40,165 bases of DNA from an uncultured Alistipes sp. (GCA_937899895.1 CALBQR010000030.1:1-40165), one strand, 5' to 3'; positions 25,233 through 34,694 are shown, counted from the stretch's first letter. The notes: generated by a model from the letters alone, not told the origin. Numbers and translations: made by a program.

Positions 25233-26243
25233 CTACATCATCGAGCCAAATTTTTTACCCCCAAAAAGTCGTCTGACGATAATCGAGCCACGATATATCG
25301 TTGCAGGCAGCGGTGCCCGTTTTGCTCGCTCAATATGTCGCTTTTGACGTAACGTTCCGACCATTGAATAGAATCCCATATGCGCCTTCCACACCGCAGC
25401 GACACCTTTCCACTCTCCTTTAACCAGGTAGCTCGCCGCAGCCACGCCATCAAGCAGCAAACGCAGAGGCAGTATCCAACACAGATGCGCCGTCGGGAGA
25501 TTCTTATACAGCATCGCAAGGTTATTGCGATGATTCAACATCGTTTTACGTGGTGAGAGCGCATTCAATGTGCCTCCGCCTAGATGATAGACCTTTGAAC
25601 GAGGCTCGATACCCACTCGGTAGCCCGACGATTGCATTCGCCAACAGAGATCAATCTCCTCCATATGAGCAAAGAAATCGCCATCGAATCCGCCGTGAGC
25701 CTTATAGAGATCTGCTCGACAAGCAAATGCGGCTCCACTTGCCCAAAAGACATCGCGCGGAGTATCATACTGCCCCTCATCGACCTCTACTCCACTCAAA
25801 ATACGGCCGCGACAGAATGGATAGCCCAAAATATCTATAAATCCGCCACTCGCACCGGCATACTCAAATCGCTCTCGATCGGTATCGGCCAACAATTTCG
25901 GAGCAACAGCAGCCAAATGCGGATCAGCCTCCAATGCGGCGATCAATGGCTCACACCACCCCTCGGTTACCTCAACATCGGAGTTGAGAAGGATATAATA
26001 TTCGGCATTGATCTGCGCCAACGCTCGATTGTAGCCCTCGGCAAAACCATAGTTACGATCCAAGCGCACAATCTCGACCTGCGGAAATTGCTCGGCAACA
26101 TATTCGAGCGAAGAGTCCGTCGAGCCATTATCGGCAACCACAACATCATATTTGGGCATTGTATATTGCACAACGCTCGGTAAGTAACGCTCCAAATGAG
26201 CGCGACCATTCCAATTCAATATGACAATTTTGACGTTACTCAT
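25233..26243 (-). CDS. GT2 family glycosyltransferase (rhamnosyltransferase-like)
   Basis: 336 residues from ATG 26243 (MSNVKIVILNWNGRAHLERY). A longer frame to 26291 overlaps the acyltransferase stop region and is less likely. The GT-A fold shows VVADNGSTDSS, YYILLNSDVEV and FWASGAAFACRADLY, followed by DFFAHMEEIDLCWRM, typical of the rhamnosyltransferase/WbbL-like branch. It adds a sugar to an envelope glycan; donor and acceptor are unknown. It lies 16 nt after the acyltransferase gene and 55 nt before the mannosyltransferase-like gene. Confidence 0.9.
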   Translation of the reverse strand: MSNVKIVILNWNGRAHLERYLPSVVQYTMPKYDVVVADNGSTDSSLEYVAEQFPQVEIVRLDRNYGFAEGYNRALAQINAEYYILLNSDVEVTEGWCEPLIAALEADPHLAAVAPKLLADTDRERFEYAGASGGFIDILGYPFCRGRILSGVEVDEGQYDTPRDVFWASGAAFACRADLYKAHGGFDGDFFAHMEEIDLCWRMQSSGYRVGIEPRSKVYHLGGGTLNALSPRKTMLNHRNNLAMLYKNLPTAHLCWILPLRLLLDGVAAASYLVKGEWKGVAAVWKAHMGFYSMVGTLRQKRHIERAKRAPLPATIYRGSIIVRRLFGGKKFGSMM

Positions 26244-26259
26244 TCTCTCTTGCGATTTG

Positions 26260-27186
26260 TTACTTCGTCTTTGCTGCTCGACGAGCCTCATCTTCGGCTA
26301 TATCGAGATGTTTCCAACGGCGATGCGACCATAGGTAGAGATGCGGCTCGCGGCGAATCATAGCATCGAGAGCCTCAACATATCGGCGTGTAATTTCGCC
26401 CTCTGCCACCTCCTCTTTTCCATCATACAGGCAGTTGAATACACAGCTATATTTTGCTCGGCCGACCTTACGCACATCCATAAAATATGCAGGCAGGCCC
26501 AAACGGCGGGCAATCCATTCGCTACCCATAAAAAATGAGGTCGGACAGCCCAAAAAATCGAACATCTGACTCTTATCATCCTGCGGCGGACGTTGGTCGG
26601 CAATCATACCATAGACAATCGGACGACCCTCATAACCCTCACGATGGCGCACGCCAAAGCGAGCAATATCCTTCATCGGCATAGGCAACAGTCCGAAGCG
26701 CGAACGGATCGTATAGAAATATTGATCGAATGCCGCATTACGCAATGGGTGATACACACCTATAACCTGCGACCGTTCATCATAGAGTTGATATGCACCG
26801 AAATACTCCCAACAACCAAAGTGGGCCATCATCGCCACCCACGAACGATTGGTCGTATCGGCAAGATGCTCATCGGCATTATCGACACGCAGGCGACCGC
26901 GCAGATCATCATACGAAATATTTGCCATATCAATCGTATCAATAACCAACTCGGCCAAATGCTTATAGAAATTGCGCTCGATCTCGCGGCGTTCCGCCTC
27001 GCTCTTTTCGGGGAATACTCTGCCCAAATTGCGACGCACCACCTTCAAACGATAACCGACCAGACGATAAAGGACAAAATAGATAAAGCGACCCAAGCAA
27101 CCATATATAAACCAATCGGGCAGTGCGCCAACCGCACGGCTCATTGCCATTATCAAATGGTATTGGATTCGATCGCTGCGTTTCAT
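26260..27186 (-). CDS. Lipid A biosynthesis acyltransferase-like protein (LpxL/HtrB family)
   Basis: 308 residues with an N-terminal hydrophobic segment (about 24-42) and the acyltransferase motif HFGCWE at 122-127, an HX4E catalytic pair. YHPLRNAAFDQYFYTIRSRFG and MIADQRPPQDD are further family motifs. It is expected to add a secondary acyl chain to lipid A or a related lipid at the inner membrane. Its ATG shares one base with the rsmI stop codon (TAATG), so translation is coupled. Confidence 0.9.
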   Translation of the reverse strand: MKRSDRIQYHLIMAMSRAVGALPDWFIYGCLGRFIYFVLYRLVGYRLKVVRRNLGRVFPEKSEAERREIERNFYKHLAELVIDTIDMANISYDDLRGRLRVDNADEHLADTTNRSWVAMMAHFGCWEYFGAYQLYDERSQVIGVYHPLRNAAFDQYFYTIRSRFGLLPMPMKDIARFGVRHREGYEGRPIVYGMIADQRPPQDDKSQMFDFLGCPTSFFMGSEWIARRLGLPAYFMDVRKVGRAKYSCVFNCLYDGKEEVAEGEITRRYVEALDAMIRREPHLYLWSHRRWKHLDIAEDEARRAAKTK

Positions 27187-27890
27187 TACTCGTCCTCCTC
27201 CTCTGCACCTCGACGCGCTTTGGGCTTACCCGATACAATAACCACAAATTCACCCTTCGGGTCGTTCTGTGTAAAGTGCTCGATCAACTCGGCAAGCGTT
27301 CCGCGTACGGTCTGCTCAAACTTCTTGGTAATCTCACGCGACACCGACGCCTCGCGCTCGCCACCCATCACCTCCGAGAGTTGCTGCAACAGCTTCACTA
27401 CGCGGAATGGCGACTCATAGAAGATCATCGTACGCTCCTCATCAGCCAATGCTGCGATACGCTTATTGCGACCCTTCTTCTGCGGCAGGAAACCCTCGAA
27501 GCAGAAACGATCACACGGGAAACCGCTCTGCACCAACGCAGGCACGAAAGCCGTAGGTCCAGGCAGCGTTTCAACCTCCAAACCCGCCTCAACGCAGGTG
27601 CGCACAAGCAGGAAGCCGGGGTCGGAGATACCGGGTGTGCCTGCATCCGACACCAAAGCGACATTGCGGCCGCCCTCAATAGCCTCGGCAACCATAGCCG
27701 AAGTGGCGTGTTCGTTGAATTTGTGGTGAGAGTACATCTTCTTCTCGATGCCAAGATGTTTCAGCAGCACCGAAGTTGTACGGGTATCCTCCGCAAGAAT
27801 ATAATCTACCTCCTCCAAGATGCGAATTGCGCGGAGGGTTATATCTTCAAGATTGCCGATCGGAGTCGGCACGATATACAATTTAGCCAT
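27186..27890 (-). CDS. rsmI: 16S rRNA (cytidine1402-2'-O)-methyltransferase
   Basis: 234 residues of the tetrapyrrole-methylase fold. It opens with LYIVPTPIGNLEDITLRAIRIL and contains AEDTRTTSVLLKHLGI and VSDAGTPGISDPG (the SAM site). A C-terminal RsmI-type region includes RELTKKFE-like sequence (SREITKKFEQTVRGTLAEL). It methylates the ribose of C1402 in 16S rRNA. It follows the acidic protein gene by 6 nt and overlaps the acyltransferase start by one base. Confidence 0.95.
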   Translation of the reverse strand: MAKLYIVPTPIGNLEDITLRAIRILEEVDYILAEDTRTTSVLLKHLGIEKKMYSHHKFNEHATSAMVAEAIEGGRNVALVSDAGTPGISDPGFLLVRTCVEAGLEVETLPGPTAFVPALVQSGFPCDRFCFEGFLPQKKGRNKRIAALADEERTMIFYESPFRVVKLLQQLSEVMGGEREASVSREITKKFEQTVRGTLAELIEHFTQNDPKGEFVVIVSGKPKARRGAEEEDE

Positions 27891-27896
27891 AGGCGG

Positions 27897-29219
27897 TTAT
27901 AACAACTTGCGGGTAATCAGATCCATAATCATACGCGCACCATCGCTATTGGGATTCCAGCGATATTCGGTTGCGATATGCACCAAACACTCGTTAAAAT
28001 CGTCAAATGCATCAATCTCATCAATAGCCTTATCGTAAGCCTCACCATCGCCACCAAACAGATCGCGGATCAGAATAAAGCGGTCATTAATACCGATCGA
28101 ACTGCGCAGCGAGCCGACACGATCATTCTGCACGGTCTGCACTTGCGGCTGGCTGGCAGCAACTGCATCGGCCAAAGTGGTCGTACCTGCGCCGATAACC
28201 TCACCAAGCACCTGCGTAGTCTGTCCTTCGGTTTGCGCAGCAGCGATACGCTCGGCTGCCGAAACCGCCAACACGGCAGGCTCCTCGGCAATCGGTTCAC
28301 TCTGCGGTGCATCATTCTGGATAGGTTCGTTTTGAACAGGAGACTCCTCGATAGGAGCATTTTGAATAGATTCACTCTGGGGAGCAGCAGTCTGGGGCGT
28401 AGCCTCCTTTTCGGGAGCCGGCTGACTCTCCTTTACACTGCGCTTCTCGCTCTTATCACGACGCGCAGGCGACTCACCATAAAGCGACATTATCACTCGA
28501 CGGCTATTTGCCGAACGAGGACGGCGGACCATATCCATATCGAAAAGCGATGTCTGCGGCGCACTCTTCGCCTCGGTCTCCTCTACTGACGGCGCGGGCG
28601 ATTGTTCTGTTGCGGGCTCAATCGGCTGCTCGTCAGACTGCTCAATCGGCTGTTCGGCTGGTTGTTCTATAATTTCAGACGGCTCCTCAATAGAAGGCTC
28701 TGCTTCAACAGCAGGTTCTTCATCAACAGCAGGTTCTGCGGGTTGCGCCACTACCTCCTCGGCAATCTCTTCGGGAAGCGCAACCTCTATTTCGGGCTGT
28801 TTTACTATTTCTTCGATCTGCTCAACAATCTCTTCGGGCTGTTCTTTATCTTCCACAACCTCTTCTGCGGACTTCTCCTCCGATATCACCGCGGGTGATT
28901 CCTCCTCTACCTCCTCATCGTCGTCCGATGAAAATCCGAAGATATCCGAAAGATCAATCACCGTCGAGGTATCATCCTCATTAGCACTCTCCTCTGCCAC
29001 CTCAACAGGCGCAGCCATCTCGGCCTTCTCCACATCCTCTTCTGGTGTAGCGATTGACGTTGTCGCAAGTGCCGTATCAAATTTCACAGCCTCGTACAAC
29101 TCCGCCAAAAGTGAAGCCGCTATATGTCGCTCAACAGCAGGGGCACCTGCTTTTTCATCCCAACCATCGACGATCGCACCAAGACGATCGACCATTGTTT
29201 TAATATCCTTAATCTGCAT
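27897..29219 (-). CDS. Acidic, low-complexity protein of unknown function
   Basis: 440 residues in three parts. An N-terminal helical region (1-50, MVDRLGAIVDGWDEKAG) is followed by a long disordered middle (about 55-365) rich in Glu, Pro, Val, Gln and Ser with repeated IEQPAEQP- and PIQNE-like units. A conserved-looking C-terminal domain (about 370-440) contains INDRFILIRDLFGGDGEAYDKAIDEID. The layout is of two folded ends tethered by a flexible acidic linker. No family name can be given. It heads the rsmI run, divergent from der. Confidence 0.75.
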   Translation of the reverse strand: MQIKDIKTMVDRLGAIVDGWDEKAGAPAVERHIAASLLAELYEAVKFDTALATTSIATPEEDVEKAEMAAPVEVAEESANEDDTSTVIDLSDIFGFSSDDDEEVEEESPAVISEEKSAEEVVEDKEQPEEIVEQIEEIVKQPEIEVALPEEIAEEVVAQPAEPAVDEEPAVEAEPSIEEPSEIIEQPAEQPIEQSDEQPIEPATEQSPAPSVEETEAKSAPQTSLFDMDMVRRPRSANSRRVIMSLYGESPARRDKSEKRSVKESQPAPEKEATPQTAAPQSESIQNAPIEESPVQNEPIQNDAPQSEPIAEEPAVLAVSAAERIAAAQTEGQTTQVLGEVIGAGTTTLADAVAASQPQVQTVQNDRVGSLRSSIGINDRFILIRDLFGGDGEAYDKAIDEIDAFDDFNECLVHIATEYRWNPNSDGARMIMDLITRKLL

Positions 29220-29315
29220 ATATCTTGCAATGATGTTTTAACCCTCAAAGTTAGTCAAAATTTTCTAAATCACAGCTATTACAGAGCCCTTTTCGCGCTT
29301 TTCAGGCGTAAAACT

Positions 29316-29346
29316 TTTGCCGATAGCGGGATTTGCGCTATCTTTG
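29316..29346 (+). promoter_or_regulatory. Promoter of der
   Basis: TTTG at 29316-29319 and TATCTTTG at 29339-29346 are 19 bp apart, an exact fit to the Bacteroidota consensus. Transcription would start near 29352, only about 15 nt before the der ATG. Confidence 0.8.
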
Positions 29347-29366
29347 CACCCAAAATCGAATAAATA

Positions 29367-30671
29367 ATGAGTTTAGTAGCAATTGTTGGACGCCCCAATG
29401 TGGGCAAAAGTACCCTCTTCAACCGTCTGGTCGGCATGCGTCAGGCGATTGTCGATGGCACCGCAGGCACAACCCGCGACCGCCATTATGGTCGCTCGGA
29501 TTGGGATGGCCGCGAATTCTCGGTAATCGACACCGGTGGCTACACCGTTGGCAGTGATGATATATTCGAAGATGAGATTCGTCGTCAGGTTATGCTGGCT
29601 ATTGATGAGGCCGATGTAATTCTGTTTATGGTTGAGGTCTCGACCGGCATCACTGACCTCGATATGATGATGGCCGACATTCTGCGTCGCACCACAAAGA
29701 AGGTCATTCTTGTTGTAAATAAGGTTGATAACTACGATCAGCAATATGGCGCAATGGAGTTCTACTCGCTCGGTCTGGGTGAGCCGATCACTATCTGCGC
29801 AATGAGCGGCAGCGGCACGGGCGAGATGATGGATGCAATCATCGAGGCTCTGCCCGAAGACACCAAAGCCGAGGAGTTTGAGGATCTGCCCCGCATCACG
29901 ATCGTAGGTCGCCCCAATGTCGGCAAATCGTCAATGACCAACGCCTTGCTGGGCGACGATCGTAATATCGTAACGCCCATTGCAGGCACTACGCGCGACT
30001 CGATCCACACTCGCTACAACAAATATGGTATGGATTTCTATCTGGTCGATACCGCAGGTATGCGTAAAAAGGGCAAGGTAACCGAAGACTTGGAATTCTA
30101 TTCGGTTATGCGCTCGATCCGCGCTATCGAGAATTCGGACGTATGTATTCTGATGCTTGACGCCAAGCAGGGCATCGAGTCGCAGGATATCAATATCTTC
30201 AACCTCATCGTGCGCAATAAGAAGGGTTGCGTGGTGGTTGTCAATAAGTGGGACTTGATCGAGAAAGAGAGCAACACGATGAAGGAGTGGCGCGAGTTCC
30301 TCGAAAAGAAGTTCGCTCCGTTCTCGGACCTGCCCATTATCTTCACTTCGGTAATCAACAAGCAGCGCATCTTGGAGGTTATGCAGCAGGCTATCCGCGT
30401 ATATAATTCGCGTTGCCGCCGCATCGCCACCTCGGAGTTCAACGAGTACATTCTGCCGATCATCGAGGAGACTCCGCCCCCCTCGACAAAGGGCAAGTAC
30501 ATTCGCATCAAGTATGCAATGCAGCTCCCTTCGCCCACTCCGGCGTTTGCTTTCTTTGTCAATCTGCCGCAGTACATCAAAGAGCCGTATCGTCGCTTCC
30601 TCGAAAATAAGATCCGCAGCCATTGGGATTTTTCGGGTGTGCCTATGCAGATCTATTTCCGCCAGAAGTAG
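29367..30671 (+). CDS. der: Ribosome assembly GTPase Der (EngA)
   Basis: 434 residues with the unique tandem GTPase layout. G1 motifs are GRPNVGKS at 8-15 and 181-188. NKVD (118-121) and a later NKWD are the G4 motifs, and each G domain has a DTxG-type G3 motif. A C-terminal KH-like domain with KGKYIRIKYAMQ completes it. It acts in 50S subunit maturation in the cytoplasm. It has its own promoter and a strong terminator. Confidence 0.97.
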   Translation: MSLVAIVGRPNVGKSTLFNRLVGMRQAIVDGTAGTTRDRHYGRSDWDGREFSVIDTGGYTVGSDDIFEDEIRRQVMLAIDEADVILFMVEVSTGITDLDMMMADILRRTTKKVILVVNKVDNYDQQYGAMEFYSLGLGEPITICAMSGSGTGEMMDAIIEALPEDTKAEEFEDLPRITIVGRPNVGKSSMTNALLGDDRNIVTPIAGTTRDSIHTRYNKYGMDFYLVDTAGMRKKGKVTEDLEFYSVMRSIRAIENSDVCILMLDAKQGIESQDINIFNLIVRNKKGCVVVVNKWDLIEKESNTMKEWREFLEKKFAPFSDLPIIFTSVINKQRILEVMQQAIRVYNSRCRRIATSEFNEYILPIIEETPPPSTKGKYIRIKYAMQLPSPTPAFAFFVNLPQYIKEPYRRFLENKIRSHWDFSGVPMQIYFRQK

Positions 30672-30694
30672 AACGACATTGTCTTAATATACGA

Positions 30695-30732
30695 AACGAG
30701 CCACGCAACTCAATGCGTGGCTCGTTTTTTCG
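30695..30732 (+). terminator. Intrinsic terminator after der
   Basis: AACGAGCCACGCA (30695-30707) pairs perfectly with TGCGTGGCTCGTT (30714-30726), which runs into a stretch of T. Confidence 0.92.
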
Positions 30733-30784
30733 TGCCTTTATCACTATGGTTTCAGCCATCATTATTCGGCTCGATAGAGCCTTT

Positions 30785-30816
30785 CAAAAAACAAGGGGAA
30801 TCGAGTTTTCGATCCC
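30785..30816 (-). terminator. Probable terminator of the AraC-like gene
   Basis: Arms near 30794-30804 and 30809-30819 (AGGGGAATCGA with TCGATCCCCCT) pair with one mismatch. On the minus strand they are followed by TGTTTTTTG. It lies about 210 nt beyond the regulator's stop codon, so it would give a long 3' untranslated region. Confidence 0.55.
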
Positions 30817-30819
30817 CCT

Positions 30820-31026
30820 AAATGCAATAGCGATGTTTCTAATCTCCCTTCTAACCTTCTCCCCTAAATAATACGCACAAAGTCCAACTCACGGGCACTA
30901 TTGCATCTAAATTTTTTTACGGAAATTTCCCGAACACAAAAGTAGTAGATTTTGCAACTTTTGCTAATTTTTTTCGTAAAAATCGATGTTCAATTTTACA
31001 ATTTCTATACGTTTTTTACGAATTGA
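30820..31026. other. Gene-free AT-rich region with an inverted repeat
   Basis: TTCGTAAAAA (30974-30983) and TTTTTACGAA (31013-31022) are perfect inverted 10-mers, 29 bp apart, directly beyond the stop codon of the AraC-like gene. They may form a 3' stem. No credible coding frame or RNA gene is seen in the rest. Confidence 0.45.
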
Positions 31027-32169
31027 TTATTTTGATCCGACATTTTTACGAAATTCTCCGTACGTTTGACCAACCTCACGAGAGAACGAACGACGGAAAG
31101 TTGATACCGAATTAAAACCGCAACTCTCGACAATATGCGGAACCGTTACGTCGGGATTCTCCTCAATCATTCGGCAAGCACGCTTTACTCGGAACGAATT
31201 TACATAATCATAGAACGACACATTCAACTCGCGGTTGAGGTAGTTCGACAGATAGGTGCGATTTGTACCCAGCTCGACGGCCAGATCATTCAGCGTCAGG
31301 TGCGAATTGAGATAGGCCTCGCGTGTAGTCATCAACTCTTCAAGTTGAGCCTTCATCTGATCAGACAACTGCGACGAGTCGCTATCATCAGACGGAGCAA
31401 CAGCAGTCGAGCTATTTGTCGCATCAGACTCTGTTTCAGTGGATAACACACTCTGTTCGATCGGCTTAATTTCTATCGGACCACTACTCTGCGACTCCTC
31501 ATCTTCGATCAAAGGCACCGAGATCTGCTCCCTACTGCGCGCAATCAACATAATCCACGCTATAAGCGAGATTACATAATAGATACTCTTCATTATATAA
31601 TTATGGTTGAAGAGGTATATTGTCCAGACAACAATACACAGCAGGAAGACCAACAACACCGAGTAGAGCCAACGCAAATTGATTCGTTCGTGGTTAGAGT
31701 AGTTGTCGCGGATATAGCGATTATAACGGCGGACCGAATAGCCAAAATAGATCAGTACGCCCGTAGTGAAGAATAGCACATAGAGCAAATTGGCAAAAAT
31801 GACACTCGGATTGCCCGTGAAAGCATATGTCAGCGTGAAGAGGGCAAATATAGCCGTCATCTTCACCGCACGGCAAAGTGTAAACCAATTCGGGCGTACC
31901 AACTCGACCAGATAGGTAGCACAGATACCGATTGTCCACATATCGATCGAATACAACAAGCGTAACGCATATTCCGACTCTGTTACAATCGGAAGTACGC
32001 GAATCAGATCCTTGAACTCGCCAAATGCGAAAAATGCCACCACGAAAGCCAATGCCTTCTTCAAACGCGAAGGCTGCGGCGACTTATATAACGAAAGTGA
32101 TGCAAAGATAAAGAACATCAACGATGCTCCCTGTAACAGATATGATAGGCGTTCGGCTGTTGTCATCAC
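31027..32169 (-). CDS. Membrane-anchored AraC family transcriptional regulator
   Basis: 380 residues. About six or seven hydrophobic helices fill residues 10-220, for example LLQGASLMFFIFASLSLY, AVKMTAIFALFTLTYAF and INLRWLYSVLLVFLLCIVVW. A polar Ser/Thr/Glu-rich linker (225-270) follows, and then a C-terminal AraC-type double HTH (about 275-378). The HTH contains LTLNDLAVELGTNRTYLSNYLNREL and IVESCGFNSVSTFRRSFSREVG. It likely senses a membrane-level signal and regulates DNA directly. Targets are unknown. It follows aroC by 18 nt. Confidence 0.9.
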   Translation of the reverse strand: MMTTAERLSYLLQGASLMFFIFASLSLYKSPQPSRLKKALAFVVAFFAFGEFKDLIRVLPIVTESEYALRLLYSIDMWTIGICATYLVELVRPNWFTLCRAVKMTAIFALFTLTYAFTGNPSVIFANLLYVLFFTTGVLIYFGYSVRRYNRYIRDNYSNHERINLRWLYSVLLVFLLCIVVWTIYLFNHNYIMKSIYYVISLIAWIMLIARSREQISVPLIEDEESQSSGPIEIKPIEQSVLSTETESDATNSSTAVAPSDDSDSSQLSDQMKAQLEELMTTREAYLNSHLTLNDLAVELGTNRTYLSNYLNRELNVSFYDYVNSFRVKRACRMIEENPDVTVPHIVESCGFNSVSTFRRSFSREVGQTYGEFRKNVGSK

Positions 32170-32187
32170 TCTCTCATTTTTCGATTA

Positions 32188-33180
32188 TTACTGTCGGCTA
32201 CGATGACGCAGCCAAAGATCAGCCAAGGCAATCGCCACCGCCGCCTCAACCACCACTGCCGCACGCAATGCGATGCAGGCATCGTGGCGACCCTTAATCT
32301 GCAACTCTGCAACCTCACCTCGCTCGAAGTCGAAAGTCTCTTGCGGGCGCGCGATACTCGGAGTAGGCTTCACCGCAGCACGTACCACGATCGGGTTACC
32401 ATTGGTAATGCCACCATTCACGCCGCCGTCGTTATTTGTTGCAGTTGCACCCTCGGCATTGATTATCAGGTCGTTATTCTCCGAGCCACGACGACGTGCA
32501 ACCTCGAATCCTGCACCGAACTCGACACCCTTAACCGCCGGCACCGAGAACAGCAGGTGTGCCACTTGGCTCTCGACCGAGTCAAAAAATGGTTCGCCAA
32601 GACCCACTCCCGCACCCTCGACACGGCACTCGACAACACCGCCGACCGAGTCGCCATCGCGCATTGCCACCTCGATAACCTCATCGAAACGGCTCTCGTC
32701 AGCGCAACCGCCAATCTCGGCGATACGTGTCGCAAACTTCACGTCGCTACCAATAACTCGCTTTGCCACAACGCCCGCTGCGACCAAACCGAGGGTCAAG
32801 CGACCCGAAAAATGGCCACCACCTCGCGGATCGTTCGCACCCGCGAATTTGCATTGCGCGACGCGGTCAGCGTGCGACGGTCGCGGCTGGCTCACCAAAT
32901 TCGAGTAATCGCCCGAACGAGTATTGGTGTTCTCGAACAGCACGGTCAGCGGCGCACCCGTCGTGCGACCCTCATACACACCCGACACGATCTTGGGCTG
33001 ATCGGCTTCGCGGCGCGGCGTTGTACCGCGTCGGCCACTCGCACGACGAGCCAAATCCTCGGCGAAATCCTCCGCCGACAGCACAATGCCCGCAGGCACA
33101 CCATCGACGCTCACGCCGACACACTCTCCGTGCGACTCACCCCAAATCGTTACTCGAAATAGCTTTCCGAAACTGTTCAT
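32188..33180 (-). CDS. aroC: Chorismate synthase
   Basis: 330 residues, somewhat short for the family. It opens with FGKLFRVTIWGESHGECVGVSVDGVPAG. It also has the TTPRREADQPKIVSGVYEGRTTGAPL segment, RPSHAD, and DPRGGGHFSGRLT instead of the common DYRGGGRSSARET. NGGITNGNPIVVRAAVKPTPSI is near the C-terminus. It converts EPSP to chorismate with reduced FMN as cofactor. The variant motif is also seen in other divergent chorismate synthases, so I regard it as functional. It lies between purB (55-nt gap) and the AraC-like gene. Confidence 0.93.
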   Translation of the reverse strand: MNSFGKLFRVTIWGESHGECVGVSVDGVPAGIVLSAEDFAEDLARRASGRRGTTPRREADQPKIVSGVYEGRTTGAPLTVLFENTNTRSGDYSNLVSQPRPSHADRVAQCKFAGANDPRGGGHFSGRLTLGLVAAGVVAKRVIGSDVKFATRIAEIGGCADESRFDEVIEVAMRDGDSVGGVVECRVEGAGVGLGEPFFDSVESQVAHLLFSVPAVKGVEFGAGFEVARRRGSENNDLIINAEGATATNNDGGVNGGITNGNPIVVRAAVKPTPSIARPQETFDFERGEVAELQIKGRHDACIALRAAVVVEAAVAIALADLWLRHRSRQ

Positions 33181-33235
33181 ACTTATTTAATATATAAGCG
33201 GGGCAGGGGCGCACCCTACCCCACGCTTGCATCGA

Positions 33236-34591
33236 TTAATACTTCATTGCGATACCCGTGTAGCTCTGCGGAGTGAGGGCACGAAGCTCCTCCTTAACAC
33301 TCTCGGCCACATCGAGAGTCTCGATAAACTCGCGCATAGTCTGCTCGGTTACCTGCGAGTTGGTACGGGTCAGTGCCTTCAACGCCTCATAAGGCGACGG
33401 ATACTCCTCACGACGCAAAATCGTCTGGATACCCTCGGCTACAACTGCCCAGTTATCCTCCAAATCCTGATCGATCGCCGCGCGGTTGATCAAGAGCTTA
33501 TTCAAGCCCTTCATAATCGAACGGAACGCAATCATCGAGTGAGCCATCGGCACACCGACATTACGCAGTACAGTCGAGTCGGTCAAGTCGCGCTGCAAAC
33601 GCGAAACGGGCAGTTTAGCCGACAGATGCTCGAAAATCGCACCTGCAATGCCCAAGTTACCCTCTGCATTTTCGAAATCGATAGGATTAACCTTATGGGG
33701 CATTGCCGACGAGCCAACCTCGCCCGCCTTAATGCGCTGCTTGAAATACTCCTCCGAAACGTAGGTCCAAACGTCGCGGCAGAGGTCGATCAGAATCGTG
33801 CCGATACGCTTCATCGCATCGAACATAGCCGCCAGATTATCGTAGTGCTCAATCTGGGTAGTGAACTGCGAACGGCACAGACCCAACTTATTATCAACGA
33901 AATCGTTTGCAAATGCAACCCAATCGATCGTGGGATACGCAGCATTGTGAGCATTGAAGTTACCCGTTGCGCCACCGAACTTTGCAGGTGCGGGGACAGC
34001 CTTCAACTGCGCAATCTGACGATCTAAACGCTCAACGAAGACCATCATCTCCTTACCCAGACGGGTGGGCGATGCGGGCTGGCCGTGCGTACGAGCCAAC
34101 ATAGGCACCTCGCGCCACTCATCAGCCATAGCGTAGATACGATCACGTACCTCGCCAAGCAGCGGCAAATAGGCCTCCTTAACAGCCTCGGCCAGCAACA
34201 GCGGCGTAGCGGTGTTATTTACATCCTGCGAGGTCAGACCGAAATGAACGAACTCCTTATGAGCCGACAAGCCCAGCACATCCATCTTCTCCTTAATCAG
34301 GTACTCGACAGCCTTCACATCGTGGTTGGTCGTGCGCTCAATCTCCTTAACACGCAGAGCATCCTCGATCGAAAAGTTGCGGTAGATGTCGCGCAGCTGC
34401 TCAAACTTCGAGTGATCAATCGATGCCAACTGGGGCAGAGGAATCTCGCACAAAGCGATATAGTACTCGATCTCGACGCGAACGCGGTAGCGGATCAGGG
34501 CATATTCCGAAAAGTAGTTCTCCAATGGCGACGATGCATCGCGATAGCGACCATCAACGGGCGAAATGGCAGTAATCTTGCTGAGTTCCAT
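33236..34591 (-). CDS. purB: Adenylosuccinate lyase
   Basis: 451 residues of the fumarase/aspartase superfamily. ARTHGQPASPTRLGKEM is near the middle and the signature loop SSAMPHKVNPIDFENAEGNLG follows. The N-terminus (AISPVDGRYRDASSPLENYFSEYALI) is the usual PurB start. It removes fumarate from SAICAR and adenylosuccinate in purine synthesis. A TAAATTTG -7-like box lies upstream at 34640-34633. It appears to head the purB-aroC-regulator run. Confidence 0.96.
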   Translation of the reverse strand: MELSKITAISPVDGRYRDASSPLENYFSEYALIRYRVRVEIEYYIALCEIPLPQLASIDHSKFEQLRDIYRNFSIEDALRVKEIERTTNHDVKAVEYLIKEKMDVLGLSAHKEFVHFGLTSQDVNNTATPLLLAEAVKEAYLPLLGEVRDRIYAMADEWREVPMLARTHGQPASPTRLGKEMMVFVERLDRQIAQLKAVPAPAKFGGATGNFNAHNAAYPTIDWVAFANDFVDNKLGLCRSQFTTQIEHYDNLAAMFDAMKRIGTILIDLCRDVWTYVSEEYFKQRIKAGEVGSSAMPHKVNPIDFENAEGNLGIAGAIFEHLSAKLPVSRLQRDLTDSTVLRNVGVPMAHSMIAFRSIMKGLNKLLINRAAIDQDLEDNWAVVAEGIQTILRREEYPSPYEALKALTRTNSQVTEQTMREFIETLDVAESVKEELRALTPQSYTGIAMKY

Positions 34592-34694
34592 AGCTTATCT
34601 ATTCGTTTGTTATATTTTCTATTTTGAGAGTACAAATTTACTACAAAATCGCAAGTAATAAAATTTTCACGTAATTTAATCGAAAAAATATCGT

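Noticed and set aside
30623..30871. 82-codon plus-strand frame after der
   Set aside because: It runs through the der terminator hairpin and has no conserved character.
32203..33162. A 319-codon open frame antisense to aroC
   Set aside because: It lies entirely opposite a recognisable chorismate synthase and has no protein-like features.
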